NCBI GenBank assembly: GCA_024516035.1
Contig: CM044958.1
Location: forward strand, 7,453,771-7,517,770
DNA length: 64,000 nucleotides
Source of the DNA: Bactericera cockerelli
Taxonomy: Eukaryota > Arthropoda > Insecta > Hemiptera > Triozidae
Direction of reading: 5' to 3'
Below are positions 25,301 through 30,267 of this stretch, in pieces. The notes beneath the pieces are model-generated. The model was not told where the DNA came from, ran no database searches, and saw nothing but the letters and a program-made list of their open reading frames with translations. Positions within the stretch are counted from its first letter, which is position 1. Each line of letters begins with the position of its first letter. Made by a program: the position numbers and the translations under genes.

Positions 25301-27452
25301 ACTCCCCATCTTCTTCACAGTTTTTAACTTTGAAAATGGACATACCTTCTGATTATTTTTCATTGCAATAATTTGTAATTGTATCTTTGCCAAATACCTA
25401 AATGGAAATATTGTTTAAAAAATGTTACTAAAATAAATCAATTAAATTGATTAACATTACCTGCATGAAAAAGTCAGTTCAAATTCTGTTGTGGGCAGAG
25501 AAGCAACAGTTCCTGGCGTAAATGTGCTCATTTTCTTCTAGACACTAAACTGTAAAAACTAAACTAGCGAAAATGATCCACAATGTCATACTAAATGATT
25601 AAAACATTCAAGCCTTCCAGTTCATTTAGGGGGCATTGGAATTTGAAGCCTTCAAGATTTGTTTCTGTCCACTTTTTTTTCTTCTTGTAATGGAGTGATG
25701 CCACTAGTCTCCACCATACAGAAGGAATCAAGAAATGGGAAACAAAATATGAAGAGGTTCCCTTAAATCAACAACTACAGAATCAGTGGGATACTATTGT
25801 TTTAAAATCCAAAGTAGAAAAGAAAATTAAATTTGAAGACCCAAAAGATGTTGCTAGATTCAAAGCACTCCAAAATAAAGGAGTGGGAGCTTGGCTACAT
25901 GTTTTTCCCTCCAAAAATGGAACTAAAATGGACGACCAAAGTTTCCAAATTGAAGTTGGTCTAAGATTGGGATGCAACCTTTGTAGGGCATTTAAATGTA
26001 GATGTGGAAAAGAGCCAATGGTGAGTGTTGAGAATGGGGCTTTACTTGCACTGATACTCTAGCAGTGAGATATCTACAACACACAAAGGAAACTGCAGGC
26101 TCTGTGGCAGAATTAGCTGTTAAAAGGAAACATCTAAATATTCCAATAAAAAACTCTAAGGAATCCAGTTGAATGTGTTTGCTGTGGAGACAATGAGTGT
26201 ATGGTGTGCCAAGGGAAGAAAATGGATTGATGATACACAAAAAAAAATTATCGAGAAAACCGGTGATATGAGGGCCAAAATATTCCTAAAACAAAGAACA
26301 AGTCTCATCATGCAGTGTGATCATGCTGCAAGTATAATGGCAACATTACTAGCAGAAGAAAAAATAGACGCCATTTACACCTTTAAATCTTATCACTAAT
26401 ACTATCAGTCAGCTAATAAAATATAATCTAAGGAAAAGAAAAAATAACTAACAAAAAAAAGCTGTTATACAATACAAACACTTGGACAAATCCTAAACGT
26501 TTTCTTCCTTTACAAGGAATTCTTTAGATAAATTATATTGTATGAGTTAATGAGTATAATAAATAAATGTGTTTCTTTGTGTAATTTTTTTTAATCAAAT
26601 TTTTCATATATTTTTTATTTATTTATTACAGATAGGTAATATATTTCTGCCATTTGCAATACAGAGGGCAAAGTACTCAGAATACTTGAGCAATTTCCTC
26701 TCTGGATTACAAGTGACATTTGTATGACATTTTGTATGAGTATAATGTACTTGTTGGAAAAAAATACACCTTTTCACTAATAGGTCAAGATATAAAATAA
26801 ATACCATAAGTTGATATGGTTATGGCAATTATTCATCAATAGATGTCTTAGGAACATCCAAAATATATTCTGGCCCAATATAATCTCCAATAAGAAACTA
26901 CTAAGAATGTCAGCAAATACCAGTAGGTCTCACCATAAAACAATGTAAATATGGCTGGATCAGACATAACTCCGGTGACAGAACAGTATTGCTAAAGAAG
27001 CACTTGAGTGGAACTCCAATAGAAAAAGAAGAGTAGGTCAACCCCAAAACACTTAGCAAAGAACTCTCAACCAAGAAATCATTGAAGAACATAAATCCTA
27101 AGGTGAAACCAAGGCAATAGCCAAGAATCATGTCTGCAGGAGTTCCTTTGTTCAGGTCCTATGCCCCCCTTGGGATCACAGGACATAAGTCAAAGAAAGT
27201 CAGTGGTACTGTATTTATACAATCTGGCACATGAACCCATGACCTGTGGTTTGGATCCCACCAAATAATGCTTGGATTTTTTCTTCATCAATTTTAGTAT
27301 GTAACCATACAGTTATTGGGGGATGTCCATCTACATGTATTGTAATTACTAAAATAAATAAATTAAATTATGAAACATTACCTGCATGACAAAGTCAGTT
27401 CAACTTCTGTTGTGGGCTGTGAAGCAACAGTTCCTGGGGTAAATGTGCTCAT
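1..27452 (-). CDS. copine gene (seven exons seen, 3' end off window)
   Basis: Copines are cytosolic proteins that bind phospholipid membranes through two calcium-dependent C2 domains and recruit partners through a C-terminal vWA-like domain. The exons join, in transcription order, as 27452-27382, 20647-20363, 12762-12541, 11413-11195, 5670-5535, 5211-4981 and 10-1. That gives about 391 residues; relatives have roughly 530-560, so some 150 residues lie beyond the left edge. Motifs seen are SKSDP and YDVDSTSPKLTDHDFLG in C2A, LDKKDFFGKSDPF in C2B, and DFTGSNG plus YDSDKMFPVLGFGAKIPP in the vWA part. All junctions are GT-AG and in phase once one missing base is allowed in the C2A exon. Introns reach 7 kb and are full of transposons. 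Drosophila is reported to lack copines, so the source is not a close fly relative. Family assignment is firm; the paralogue number is not. Confidence 0.93.
11..478 (-). repeat. tandem array of copine exon start plus acceptor, about 87-bp unit
   Basis: Five full and partial units. Each one, on the minus strand, holds a short intron piece, a CCCCAG acceptor and about 62 bp of copine vWA exon (GVLEAYRNC...CGPTNF), followed at once by TAA. Units differ at a few bases (agagaaag/agtgaaag; cacgcc/tacgcc). A splice to any internal unit would read into the stop after GPTNF. Confidence 0.88.
479..755 (+). mobile_element. dispersed short repeat, family F
   Basis: Starts at AGTCTGGCTGGGGGACGTTA and ends in a CAACAACAAC tail. 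Other copies, some split, lie at 3408-3515, 15515-15790, 52664-52942 (minus) and 53328-53785 (minus). The body contains several short self-complementary blocks, e.g. AACTTTGAAAGAAAGTTGGC. It abuts the copine array directly. Confidence 0.75.
866..1050 (+). mobile_element. short repeat, family F' (tandem head)
   Basis: Head block GTCTGGCTGGGG..CTATAAACAGGGAGTAGACCAGCA occurs twice, then a body ending at the hAT target. The related copy at 11996-12220 has three head blocks, so the head is tandemly repeated within the element. The hAT element at 1059 is inserted into its 3' part. Confidence 0.7.
1059..3186. mobile_element. decayed hAT-superfamily transposon with 8-bp target duplication
   Basis: Left end CAGTGGCGGCTCGT, right end GAGCCGCCACTG: a 12-bp TIR of the classic hAT form. 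Both sides carry the same 8 bases, CTATGATG (1051-1058 and 3187-3194), the hAT target-duplication length. Near 2880-2990 on the plus strand a remnant reads LMKNEWLCTSS and KLFCWPCLFI, like the TTF-type zinc-finger region of hAT transposases. No long ORF survives, so it is inactive. Confidence 0.85.
3199..3394 (-). mobile_element. tRNA-derived SINE, family A
   Basis: Minus strand: head with Pol III A and B boxes (GGTAGCTCAGTGG; GGTTCGAAACCC-like), body through CATGACAAGTTATCCTCCCA, and an (AAT)n tail. Other copies: 17296-17504 (+), 30330-30556 (+), 41120-41272 (+), 53376-53582 (-), 62560-62790 (-). Confidence 0.85.
3408..3515 (+). mobile_element. family F fragment
   Basis: Short copy of the repeat at 479-755, from CTGGCTAGGGGACGTTAAAC to CAAGCCAGGCTAGC, cut off where the 5S-like SINE begins. 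Confidence 0.6.
3530..3770 (+). mobile_element. 5S rRNA-derived SINE (family D)
   Basis: Head resembles 5S rRNA (GCCAGCGTCGATGGCGCGTT; GATCACCGAAGTTAAGCAAC), then the shared body GGCTGGGTGAGGTTAATGTG and a poly(A) tail at 3749-3767. This copy has part of the head-body junction repeated (ATGCTGGCATTCCGGCCC). See the full copy at 36882-37159. Confidence 0.8.
3771..4900. other. AT-rich copine intron, nothing recognised
   Basis: Poly(A)/poly(T) runs and low-complexity AT-rich DNA. An ORF at 4019-4237 (72 codons) matches nothing I know and ends in a Phe run, so I do not call it. Confidence 0.5.
4925..4980 (-). repeat. tRNA-like fragment beside a copine donor
   Basis: Minus strand has GGGTTCGATTCCCGC, a B-box/T-arm motif, about 40 bp after the copine donor at 4981. 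No matching D-arm or acceptor stem, so it is a fragment of a tRNA-derived repeat, not a tRNA gene. Confidence 0.45.
4981..5211 (-). CDS. copine vWA exon
   Basis: 231 bp: SNGNPQDPTSLHYISSQGYN, then AILAVASIIEDYDSDKMFPV, then LGFGAKIPPDGQISHEFFVN and MNPASPYCNRVA. YDSDKMFP..GFGA is a copine signature. Two donors are possible, CGG|GTGGCA and GCAG|GTGAGA. The second gives VAG+VLEAY in phase with the exon repeated at the left edge, matching the family order, so I chose it. Confidence 0.92.
5225..5450. mobile_element. LINE tail fragment and SINE B fragment
   Basis: 5225-5360 (+) encodes DRSRKGQNKMEEGAREKFWA and ends in a (TAAG)n tail like that of the LINE at 62879. It is followed by a minus-strand piece of SINE family B (CACCAGGCGAGGTTAATGCT). 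These fill the short copine intron between 5211 and 5535. Confidence 0.5.
5535..5670 (-). CDS. copine vWA start (MIDAS strand) exon
   Basis: 136 bp: ARKKQAYSDSGEVHLDFYEV, HSFMDYVKGGTQLHCSIAID and FTG. The end of this exon plus the next gives DFTGSNG, the copine metal-ion-dependent adhesion motif. Acceptor CCCCTCAG|GCTCGC, donor ACAG|GTGAGT, phase 1. The acceptor edge is repeated in 5690-5790. Confidence 0.92.
5671..5795 (-). repeat. tandem copine acceptor edges, about 47-bp unit
   Basis: The unit CTTCTTGCGAGCCTGAGGGG plus about 27 bp of intron recurs at about 5658, 5706 and 5752 on the plus strand. On the coding strand each unit is a C-rich tract, CTCAG, and the first 12-15 exon bases (GCTCGCAAGAAG; one copy GCTCGTAAGAAG). 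The leftmost is the real acceptor. Confidence 0.85.
6655..6760 (-). mobile_element. tRNA-derived repeat inside the fold-back
   Basis: Minus strand: GTGGCAGAGTGAGTTAGCGC with a B box GGGTTCGATTCCCAGC, the head of a tRNA-derived SINE. A fragment of the same head is at 28235-28280. Confidence 0.6.
6910..7080. repeat. short AT-rich tandem repeats
   Basis: ATATCGAT-rich stretch followed by about five copies of a 15-bp unit, ATATCGTTACATA with neighbours, at 7016-7075. Simple expansion inside the fold-back. Confidence 0.7.
7660..7800 (+). mobile_element. LINE 3'-end-like repeat, family K
   Basis: GAGAATGCCGTTGGCATTAG ... TGTAAATAAAAGATTGATAC. Also at 18625-18772 and 48955-49105, where it ends in ATGTTTAATAATAATAA. 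The polyadenylation-like AATAAA and TAA tail suggest the 3' end of a retroelement. Confidence 0.6.
7818..10236. mobile_element. hAT-like non-autonomous element, 2.4 kb
   Basis: Termini CATGGGCGTAGCCAG and CTGGCTACGCCCATG are perfect inverted repeats. The flanks carry identical 8 bases GTTGGAGC (7810-7817 and 10237-10244). No transposase ORF. It contains short tandem TTAGGGCCATA blocks near 8190-8235 and a nested TTAA-flanked MITE (8832-9432). Confidence 0.85.
8832..9432. mobile_element. piggyBac-like MITE nested in the hAT element
   Basis: TTAA at 8828-8831 and 9433-9436 flank inverted termini CACGTATGAGACGG. Inside, a second pair of inverted arms starts CGCCTCTGATAATACAAAGA (about 8968 and 9353). 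A palindrome GTGCCCACCGGTGGGTCAC lies near the right end. TTAA target and terminal form fit piggyBac-type MITEs. Confidence 0.8.
10360..11194 (-). repeat. array of copine donor edges mixed with short Pu-rich repeats
   Basis: Copies of the exon edge at 11195 recur near 10595, 10670, 10745 and 10988: on the minus strand ACCGGAGAAGGTG followed by GTGAGAGCGTGTGAACGG. The first copy keeps GGTG|GTGAGA; the other three have lost the GT. Between them lie many short units such as AAAAAGGTCCGTTCACA and (AG)n runs. Confidence 0.88.
11195..11413 (-). CDS. copine C2B second half
   Basis: Exactly 73 codons, VVKYNLNPKWKRFSIPIRTL to YKCIHPEKL. NPKWKRF is the conserved copine strand. The calcium loop reads YDWNVSGKHSLIG, where family members normally have YDxD...HDxIG, so two acidic ligands are replaced by Asn and Ser. 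Acceptor CTCAG|GTGGTC, donor CTG|GTGAGT. The donor edge is repeated at least four times downstream in 10590-11040. Confidence 0.93.
11536..11635 (-). mobile_element. family H fragment
   Basis: Minus strand carries CCGTTTTGGCTAAACAACTC and the CATAGGTAGG...TTTTATATATAGAG 3' end seen in the copies at 45067-45318 and 55280-55560. Confidence 0.65.
11790..11995. other. unclassified GC-richer segment
   Basis: About 180 bp of higher GC (CACACTTGCTGGCGGCCCAA; GTACGCGGGGTCCACTCATA) between AT-rich flanks, ending in ATAATAATAATAAG. It looks like a retroposed element, but there is no second copy in the window to define it. Confidence 0.35.
11996..12220 (+). mobile_element. short repeat, family F', triple head
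   Basis: Three tandem copies of the 40-odd-bp head (GTCTGGCTGGGGGACTATAA) followed by the same body as 866-1050. A hairpin MITE sits immediately after it. Confidence 0.75.
12226..12489. mobile_element. hairpin MITE with 33-bp perfect TIRs
   Basis: Begins ATATCGTCGTCCCAAACACG and ends with its exact complement; perfect for about 33 bp. The interior is AT-rich and repeats TACGCCA-type motifs. It lies just downstream of the copine donor at 12541. Confidence 0.85.
12541..12762 (-). CDS. copine C2A-C2B linker and start of C2B
   Basis: Exactly 74 codons in phase 0, from VKLQLGTKG through LLVVAEELAALKDEVVLQ to the C2B core LDKKDFFGKSDPFLEIYK and HKTE. The acceptor is CCCCAG|GTGAAG and the donor GAG|GTAATA runs straight into a (TAA)n stretch. 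The first half of the exon with its acceptor is repeated three more times immediately upstream (12778-13218). Confidence 0.92.
12778..13237 (-). repeat. three extra copies of copine exon front half, 150-153-bp unit
   Basis: Each unit (minus strand) carries CCCCCCAG|GTGAAGCTACAG, 111 bp of exon ending GTGCTGCAG, then a (TTA)n run and CCTTTAACCCTTTCC. The exon part is essentially identical to 12652-12762. Spacing is 150 then 153 and 153 bp, keeping frame; a 146-codon ORF runs through all three copies and stops just before the real acceptor (12778). Confidence 0.93.
13238..13583. mobile_element. piggyBac-like MITE inside the copine tandem unit
   Basis: TTAA at 13234-13237 and 13584-13587. Termini CTACTTTAGTGCCATGAG and CAACTTGAGTGCCAGACTG (inverted) are imperfect inverted repeats. 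The target is the AAAGGGTTAAAGGTAATAAT of the neighbouring units, which serve as empty sites. Confidence 0.85.
13590..14480. other. AT-rich intron, nothing recognised
   Basis: No conserved ORF. A GCATGCATGCCAGGCATGTG stretch near 14043 is only a local palindromic run. Confidence 0.5.
14482..14757 (-). mobile_element. tRNA-derived SINE, family B
   Basis: Minus strand: head with TGGTAGTCAAGTGGTTAAGG and GGTTCGTATCCCACC, body CAGAGGGTTAGGTGG.. to ACCTTCCACTAAAG, (TTA)n tail. A second partial tail lies beside it (14482-14530). Other copies: 17716-17890 (+), 37176-37391 (+), 53795-54172 (+, interrupted), with fragments at 5353-5450 and 41489-41570. Confidence 0.8.
14772..15110 (+). mobile_element. 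tRNA-derived SINE, family E
   Basis: Head GATTAGGTCAGTGGTTAAGC ... GGGTTCGATTCCCCGTGG with both Pol III boxes, then TTGTTTGTAAGGGATACCTT and GAGGGGAGGCATACTACGGA. Minus-strand fragments lie at 51395-51575 and 53880-54095. An ORF here (14880-15104) is by chance. Confidence 0.75.
15515..15790 (+). mobile_element. family F copy
   Basis: GAGTCTGGTGGGGACTTTAA to GCTGGCTACAATAACTACAA, diverged from the copy at 479-755. It runs into a degraded SINE C head at 15795-15890. Confidence 0.65.
16125..17720. repeat. pyrimidine-rich minisatellite, split by SINE A
   Basis: 16130-16450 repeats CTCTTACATCTCTTTATCTC blocks. 16690-17290 repeats an 80-90-bp unit (CTTATGATCTCACCTACTCT, ATTTTCTCTCTGCACTCTTA) about seven times, and the same motif resumes after the SINE at 17505-17700. 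One strand is almost pure C+T. Confidence 0.85.
17296..17504 (+). mobile_element. SINE family A, best full copy
   Basis: TGTCCCGGTAGCTCAGTGGT (A box), GGTCGTGGGTTCGAAACCCA (B box), body CATGACATGTTACCCTCCCA, ...AATGGGACTTAATAGTCC, (ATT)n tail. Inserted in the pyrimidine-rich array. Confidence 0.9.
17716..17890 (+). mobile_element. SINE family B copy
   Basis: TGCACTGGTAGTCAAGTGGT head, GAGGGTTAGGTGGTAGAAAA body, TTCCATGTAAGAG and (TTA)n tail. Part of the B box is lost. Confidence 0.75.
18130..18470. other. unclassified repeat-like segment
   Basis: GGTATCTGTGTCTATCTCAC GGACACGGAA recurs at 57664-57690, so at least its left end is repeated. AAGTGAGGTTCTGTTTTGAC and a poly-pyrimidine stretch follow. 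No coding potential is evident. Confidence 0.4.
18625..18772 (+). mobile_element. family K 3'-end copy
   Basis: GAGAATGCCGTTGGCACCGC to TGATCCAACATGTTTAATAA with (TAA)n tail. A 22-bp block GCACCGCCCTTGATCAAG is doubled. A run of 18-19 C follows at about 18818. Confidence 0.6.
19120..19250 (+). mobile_element. tRNA-derived SINE, family C
   Basis: GCTTGATGGATAAGGCAGTG (A box region), CCTGGAGGTCGGCGATTCAA, then a tail ending CTAAATGTAAGC. Other family C copies: 15795-15890, 23423-23562, 30096-30230 and 45928-46030 (+); 38030-38150, 43100-43242 and 45825-45905 (-). Confidence 0.7.
19288..19570 (-). mobile_element. 5S rRNA-derived SINE, long head
   Basis: Minus strand keeps a nearly full 5S-like head, including CACCGAAGTTAAGCGACATC and ACTTGGATGGGTGACCATTC, then GGCTGAGTGAGG-type body and a 29-T run (its poly(A) tail) at 19288-19316. 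Sister of 36882-37159. Confidence 0.85.
19670..20208. other. unclassified intron segment with short inverted blocks
   Basis: Contains paired blocks such as GGAGCGGATCATATGATCAA / GGAGCGGATCCGAAGATCAA and GTAATTATTAC, which suggest a decayed transposon. No ORF. Confidence 0.35.
20363..20647 (-). CDS. copine C2A exon with a one-base frameshift
   Basis: Encodes most of the first C2 domain: ALIGKDLLSKSDPMIVTYIQ, then a frame change near 20580, then VEYHRTEVIQNSHDPDFASK through YDVDSTSPKLTDHDFLG to ISNGK. The length, 285 bp, is one base short of what the flanking phases demand, so one base is missing, most simply next to GGCGAG. The calcium-binding acidic residues of the loops (SKSDP; YDVD...DHD) are kept. 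The acceptor is preceded by a run of 18 C on the coding strand. The donor is AAG|GTAAAC. Conservation on both sides of the break argues for sequencing error, not a pseudogene. Confidence 0.9.
20648..23400. repeat. composite array: copine C2A acceptor edge plus GGATATAAGAG satellite
   Basis: Units consist of the copine exon edge (plus strand CTATGAGGGCCCT, copies near 20745, 20848, 20950, 21088, 22873 and 23018), an intron piece GTGATTGAAATGACGGATTA, and a variable run of 16-bp units GAGCCTGGATATAAGA. The far right end reads TCCAGAATTTGACTGTATTA, the inverse of the start TACAGTTGAGCCTGGATATA, so the satellite looks like the expanded interior of a TA-flanked MITE that captured the exon edge. 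Interrupted by the fold-back at 21175-22830. Confidence 0.85.
21175..22830. mobile_element. TA-flanked fold-back element, copy 2 (1656 bp)
   Basis: Two long inverted arms of about 750 bp (21175-21925 and 22080-22830), nearly identical. Termini CAGGGTGTCCCACCAAACTT; TA at 21173-21174 and 22831-22832. Each arm carries four to five internal CAGGGTGGT/CACCCTGTA motifs. The matching 65-codon ORF in each arm is probably not a gene. The loop is about 150 bp and AT-rich. The insertion splits a GGATATAAGAGG unit, and neighbouring units show the empty site. Confidence 0.9.
23423..23562 (+). mobile_element. SINE family C copy
   Basis: GACCTCAGTAGCTCGATCGA head, GGGGGTTTGAAATTTCAAAT in place of a clean B box, tail ..GAACACAAATATG. 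Degenerate. Confidence 0.65.
23570..24950. other. AT-rich copine intron, nothing recognised
   Basis: No exon-like island, no repeat shared with the rest of the window apart from short AT runs. Confidence 0.5.
24955..25110. repeat. dispersed repeat shared with 57935-58065
   Basis: GCGAGAAATATTCTACTTCT ... ATGTGGCGTTTCCATGCAAC TGGGGTTTGTTTCC, matching the segment at 57955-58060 at roughly 85-90% by eye. Confidence 0.6.
25461..25531 (-). CDS. duplicate copine first coding exon
   Basis: A near-copy of the exon at 27382-27452, the same 71 bp with start codon and GTAATG donor intact (MSTFTPGTVASLPTTEFELT...). The match continues on both sides, from roughly 25140 to 25565 against 27205 to 27495, including intronic DNA, so it arose by DNA duplication and not by retrotransposition. 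A retrotransposon fragment on the plus strand lies between the copies. Being nearer the C2A exon, it could serve as an alternative first exon. It differs by Leu for Gln, Phe for Val and Phe for Leu. Confidence 0.6.
25690..26399 (+). pseudogene. reverse-transcriptase C-terminal remnant (non-LTR type)
   Basis: Frames encode KKWETKYEEVPLNQQ, then KNKGVGAWLHVFPSK-like (QNKGVGAWLHVFPSKNGTKM), EVGLRLGCNLCRAF, and after frame breaks WIDDTQKKIIEKTGDMRAKI and FLKQRTSLIMQCDHAASIMA. These follow the order of the region after the RT domain in retroelement-derived proteins of invertebrates. Stops and shifts near 26010-26160 show decay. It lies between the two copies of the copine first exon. Confidence 0.65.
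26400..26905. other. AT-rich, nothing recognised
   Basis: Low-complexity AT-rich DNA with AATAAA-like motifs at 26560; no conserved ORF. Confidence 0.45.
26905..27165 (-). pseudogene. possible coding remnant, unrecognised membrane-like protein
   Basis: Minus strand reads NKGTPADMILGYCLGFTLGF, MFFNDFLVESSLLSVLGLTY and SSFSIGVPLKCFFSNTVLSP. The composition is hydrophobic and protein-like, unlike the surrounding AT-rich DNA. Frame is lost upstream of 27150 and no splice sites are clear. I do not recognise the family; it may be a piece of a processed pseudogene or an element. Confidence 0.3.
27382..27452 (-). CDS. copine first coding exon (preferred copy)
   Basis: ATG at 27452-27450 opens 23 codons (starting MSTFTPGTVASQPTTEVELT) and stops at a GT donor, TGCAG|GTAATG. 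The last two bases plus the first base of the C2A exon make an Arg codon, giving SCRALIGKDLLSKSDP, the usual start of a copine C2A domain. A second, 71-bp copy sits at 25461-25531. This one keeps VELTLSC, closer to the family pattern than the FELTFSC of the other copy, so I prefer it as the ancestral exon. I cannot tell from sequence which copy is transcribed. Confidence 0.72.
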
Positions 27453-27459
27453 TTTCTTA

Positions 27460-28230
27460 CACTAAAATTTAAAACTAAACTAGCGAAATTCTACGAGTGA
27501 ATGCTTCTGATTCAAACCAGCGCCCAATTTAAATCAACTGGAATTCGCACAGAGCGTGGGAAAAACTAGAAAAAATTGCGATTTTGAAACAACAGGTAAA
27601 CAGAGAATTGGCATGGTAGAATAATATTTACAGATGTCTAAGCGAGAACCCTGCTTGCTCGAGGCAAAGTAATTATTATCCTCCGAGAGTCCTAGGAAAG
27701 TGGAAAAGTTTGAGCTTTCTAATCGATAGAAACAAGTTGCGCAAGTCTGTCAGAGGAGCAGAAAAAATTCTCAAAAGTTTGCAGGAAAACGGAGATAAGA
27801 AAGTTTGAATTTTCGCGCGTCAAGTTTTACTGATAAAATTCGAAAAAGATTTTTACACGATCCTTCTTTAGTGTTTCGAAATGTACTGCACATTACGTAC
27901 ATGTAATTATTGTAGGCGTTAGTATGAAATGAGATGGAGGAAGAAGTTCTTTTGAATTCTTGTAGATTATTCACGAGGGGAAAAAAATGGCGGAGTGACC
28001 ACTACTATTCCGGACCCCAATTTGTCCTCTCCCGCACTCCCCAGGCCCCACCCCCTGAGTGCCCTGGCCCAGAATGCCTCGCTTGCCTTACCCTATGAAA
28101 GGGCTTGCTTACATGACCACTTGCTTACGCTAGCATTCACTTAGGTAGTGCCGTGAGTCACCTTCAGGGGTGCTGCGAGAATTTTTCCTCACGAGGTATG
28201 GTTGGACCCCGAACATACAAGTACAGAGCT
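27460..28230 (-). promoter_or_regulatory. likely copine 5' UTR and promoter region
   Basis: Lies upstream of the preferred start codon. GC content rises from about 27975 to 28200 (CTCTCCCGCACTCCCCAGGC; CCACCCCCTGAGTGCC), and AAAATGGCGGAG at 27986 resembles a YY1/Pho site. No TATA box at a convincing place. Position is inferred from the gene only. Confidence 0.3.
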
Positions 28231-28288
28231 GAAAAATTCTGGCGCGCTAACTCACTCTGCCATGGTGACTACCACTTATTTTCGACTA

Positions 28289-28495
28289 GCAGTTAACCCG
28301 TGCTTCGCCACGATGGTTTTAGGCACTTTTAGAGCTCTATCTATGGAACGGTTTGGACTTTTGCAAAATCTTATTGCACGTATTCAGTATGCAAGTGTCA
28401 AAATTTCAGCTCGCTAGGTATTACGGTTTGGGCTGTAGAGCGATGATCAGTCAGTCAGTCAGTCAGTGACTTTGACATTTATATATTGAGATGGC
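28289..28495 (+). mobile_element. family H copy (short)
   Basis: ACTAGCAGTTAACCCGTGCT TCGCCACG start and TCAGTCAGTCAGTCAG ... TTATATATTGAGATGG end, the same plan as 45067-45318. Confidence 0.55.
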
Positions 28496-28679
28496 TCGAT
28501 GCGTTGTGAGACGCAAGTCTGGTTTCCCCGTCGTGGCCTCAGACCGTGACGCTTAGGTAGTACAAGATACAATAAAAAAGTCCAAGACAAGCTCTTGTAA
28601 ATATTGGTTGATCGATGAAGCTTCTACTTTTGATCAATTAAATTCGAATTTTTGTATTAGCTTAGTTCACAATAGTTGA

Positions 28680-28983
28680 AACCCATAACTGCCCAAGGTG
28701 TCCATATCGCCGCTAGAAAGTCAAAGAGGCGTAAGTGACAAAAAACGAAAATCGATATTATCACACGGGCATTGAAAAATACTCTTGGTAGCACGAACAG
28801 GCGTATGTGATTTCTAAACCCTTGTGAAGTTAATGATTTTTTATGTTTGGACGTATGTGATATTTGCGGGAAAAATTGCAGCAAACACATAGGCTTAAGT
28901 GCGCTCCGGAAAACTTTGATAAAATCACTTACGCCTGTTTGTCTTTCTAGCGGCGATATGGACACCTTGGGCAGTTATGGGTT
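28680..28983. mobile_element. hairpin MITE with about 41-bp perfect TIRs
   Basis: Starts AACCCATAACTGCCCAAGGT and ends with its exact complement; the match continues through GCCGCTAGAAAG. Interior repeats GGCGTAAGTGA / GGCGTATGTGA motifs. A partial third copy of the terminus follows at 28991-29010. Confidence 0.88.
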
Positions 28984-28989
28984 AACAAT

Positions 28990-29975
28990 TCTGGGCAGTT
29001 ATGGGTTTTAAAATTGAAAAGGTTCTTTCATATTCTTTGAACAAACTTTAAAGTGCCACATAAAATTTTAACACAATCTATTTCGCGTCTACTTTTTGTC
29101 CATTGGTGGTGAATGAACCATTATTGTTTCGAACTATTTTGTATCTGGTTCTTTCTTCTTTTCAGGTTATTTTTTTAATGTATTTACTACATTAATTATT
29201 ATCGATTTTTATAGAAAAAAAATTATAGGTACCCTTTCTCAAAGTTAAAATAAACTGTGTTGAGAAATGTTCTCCATTGGTTTCTGTTGGCTACTGTTTC
29301 TCTCCAAGATTGCAGATCAATGTACCTGCACTTCTTTAAGTCCATACAATACATAGATATACATACCTATACATTGACTTTTAATTTTAACAAAAAGAAA
29401 AACTCGTTTATTTATACGAACAAAACAGGTATATTTTGTTTATTAATATAAAGAAGCAATCAATAATATTGATAATACATTATTAATTCAATTTAATACA
29501 TACTTGCGAAAACATAAGAAAATGAACGGTGATATTTTCAACATACGTATACATACCATATTATTATTTAGAACACAAAAAAATCGAATATAAATTAAAA
29601 GAAAAAGATACAAAATGTAATAAAATAATAATAATGTACAGAAGAAGAATTCATTATATATTTGGTTTTTATTCGGGAGGTAGGGTGTTTTTGGGCCACA
29701 GAATCATAAAGGGACTAAAAAATTGGAAGATGATATTTTTTGGGACCTTCATGTTTGTGACTTTTATTTCTTCATTATAAAGACTATGGTTAAAAGACAG
29801 TGTTGCGATATGTTCTGTTTTTCAAGTCCATTTATATGTTGTCAAAAGCTTTCTTGCAACATGAAAGTATTACCAACGGAACCAACTTTTGCCCAAGTAA
29901 TTGAAAAGTAACTTTGAATTTTTTTTTTTTTACTGCTGAGTGCTGTCCCATCTGTTTTAATTTTTTTTTTATATT
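28990..29975. other. AT-rich, nothing recognised
   Basis: ORFs of 62-83 codons here are AT-rich chance frames. Confidence 0.45.
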
Positions 29976-30090
29976 TAATCAATACTTTGAATCTACATCA
30001 TACATAATCAATACTTTGAATCTACATCATACATAATCAATACTTTGAATCTACATCATACATAATCAATACTTTGAATATACATCATAT
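29976..30090 (+). repeat. 28-bp tandem repeat, four copies
   Basis: Unit AATCAATACTTTGAATCTAC plus ATCATACAT, repeated four times with one base change in the last. Confidence 0.9.
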
Positions 30091-30095
30091 ATATT

Positions 30096-30230
30096 ACCGA
30101 CCTCAGTAGCTTAATCGATAAGGCGGCGGACTTGTAACCTGGAGGTCGGTGGTTCAAGTCCCGGTTTCAGCGTAGATTTAGTAAAGCGAGTTTGAGTAGT
30201 TGTGACATCGCGAAAGTGATTAACACAAAT
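30096..30230 (+). mobile_element. SINE family C, good copy
   Basis: GACCTCAGTAGCTTAATCGA, GGTCGGTGGTTCAAGTCCCG (B box), GTAAAGCGAGTTTGAGTAG, tail GTGATTAACACAAATG. Confidence 0.85.
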
Positions 30231-30267
30231 GATAATCTTTTTTTTTACATCATATATATTATTAAAT

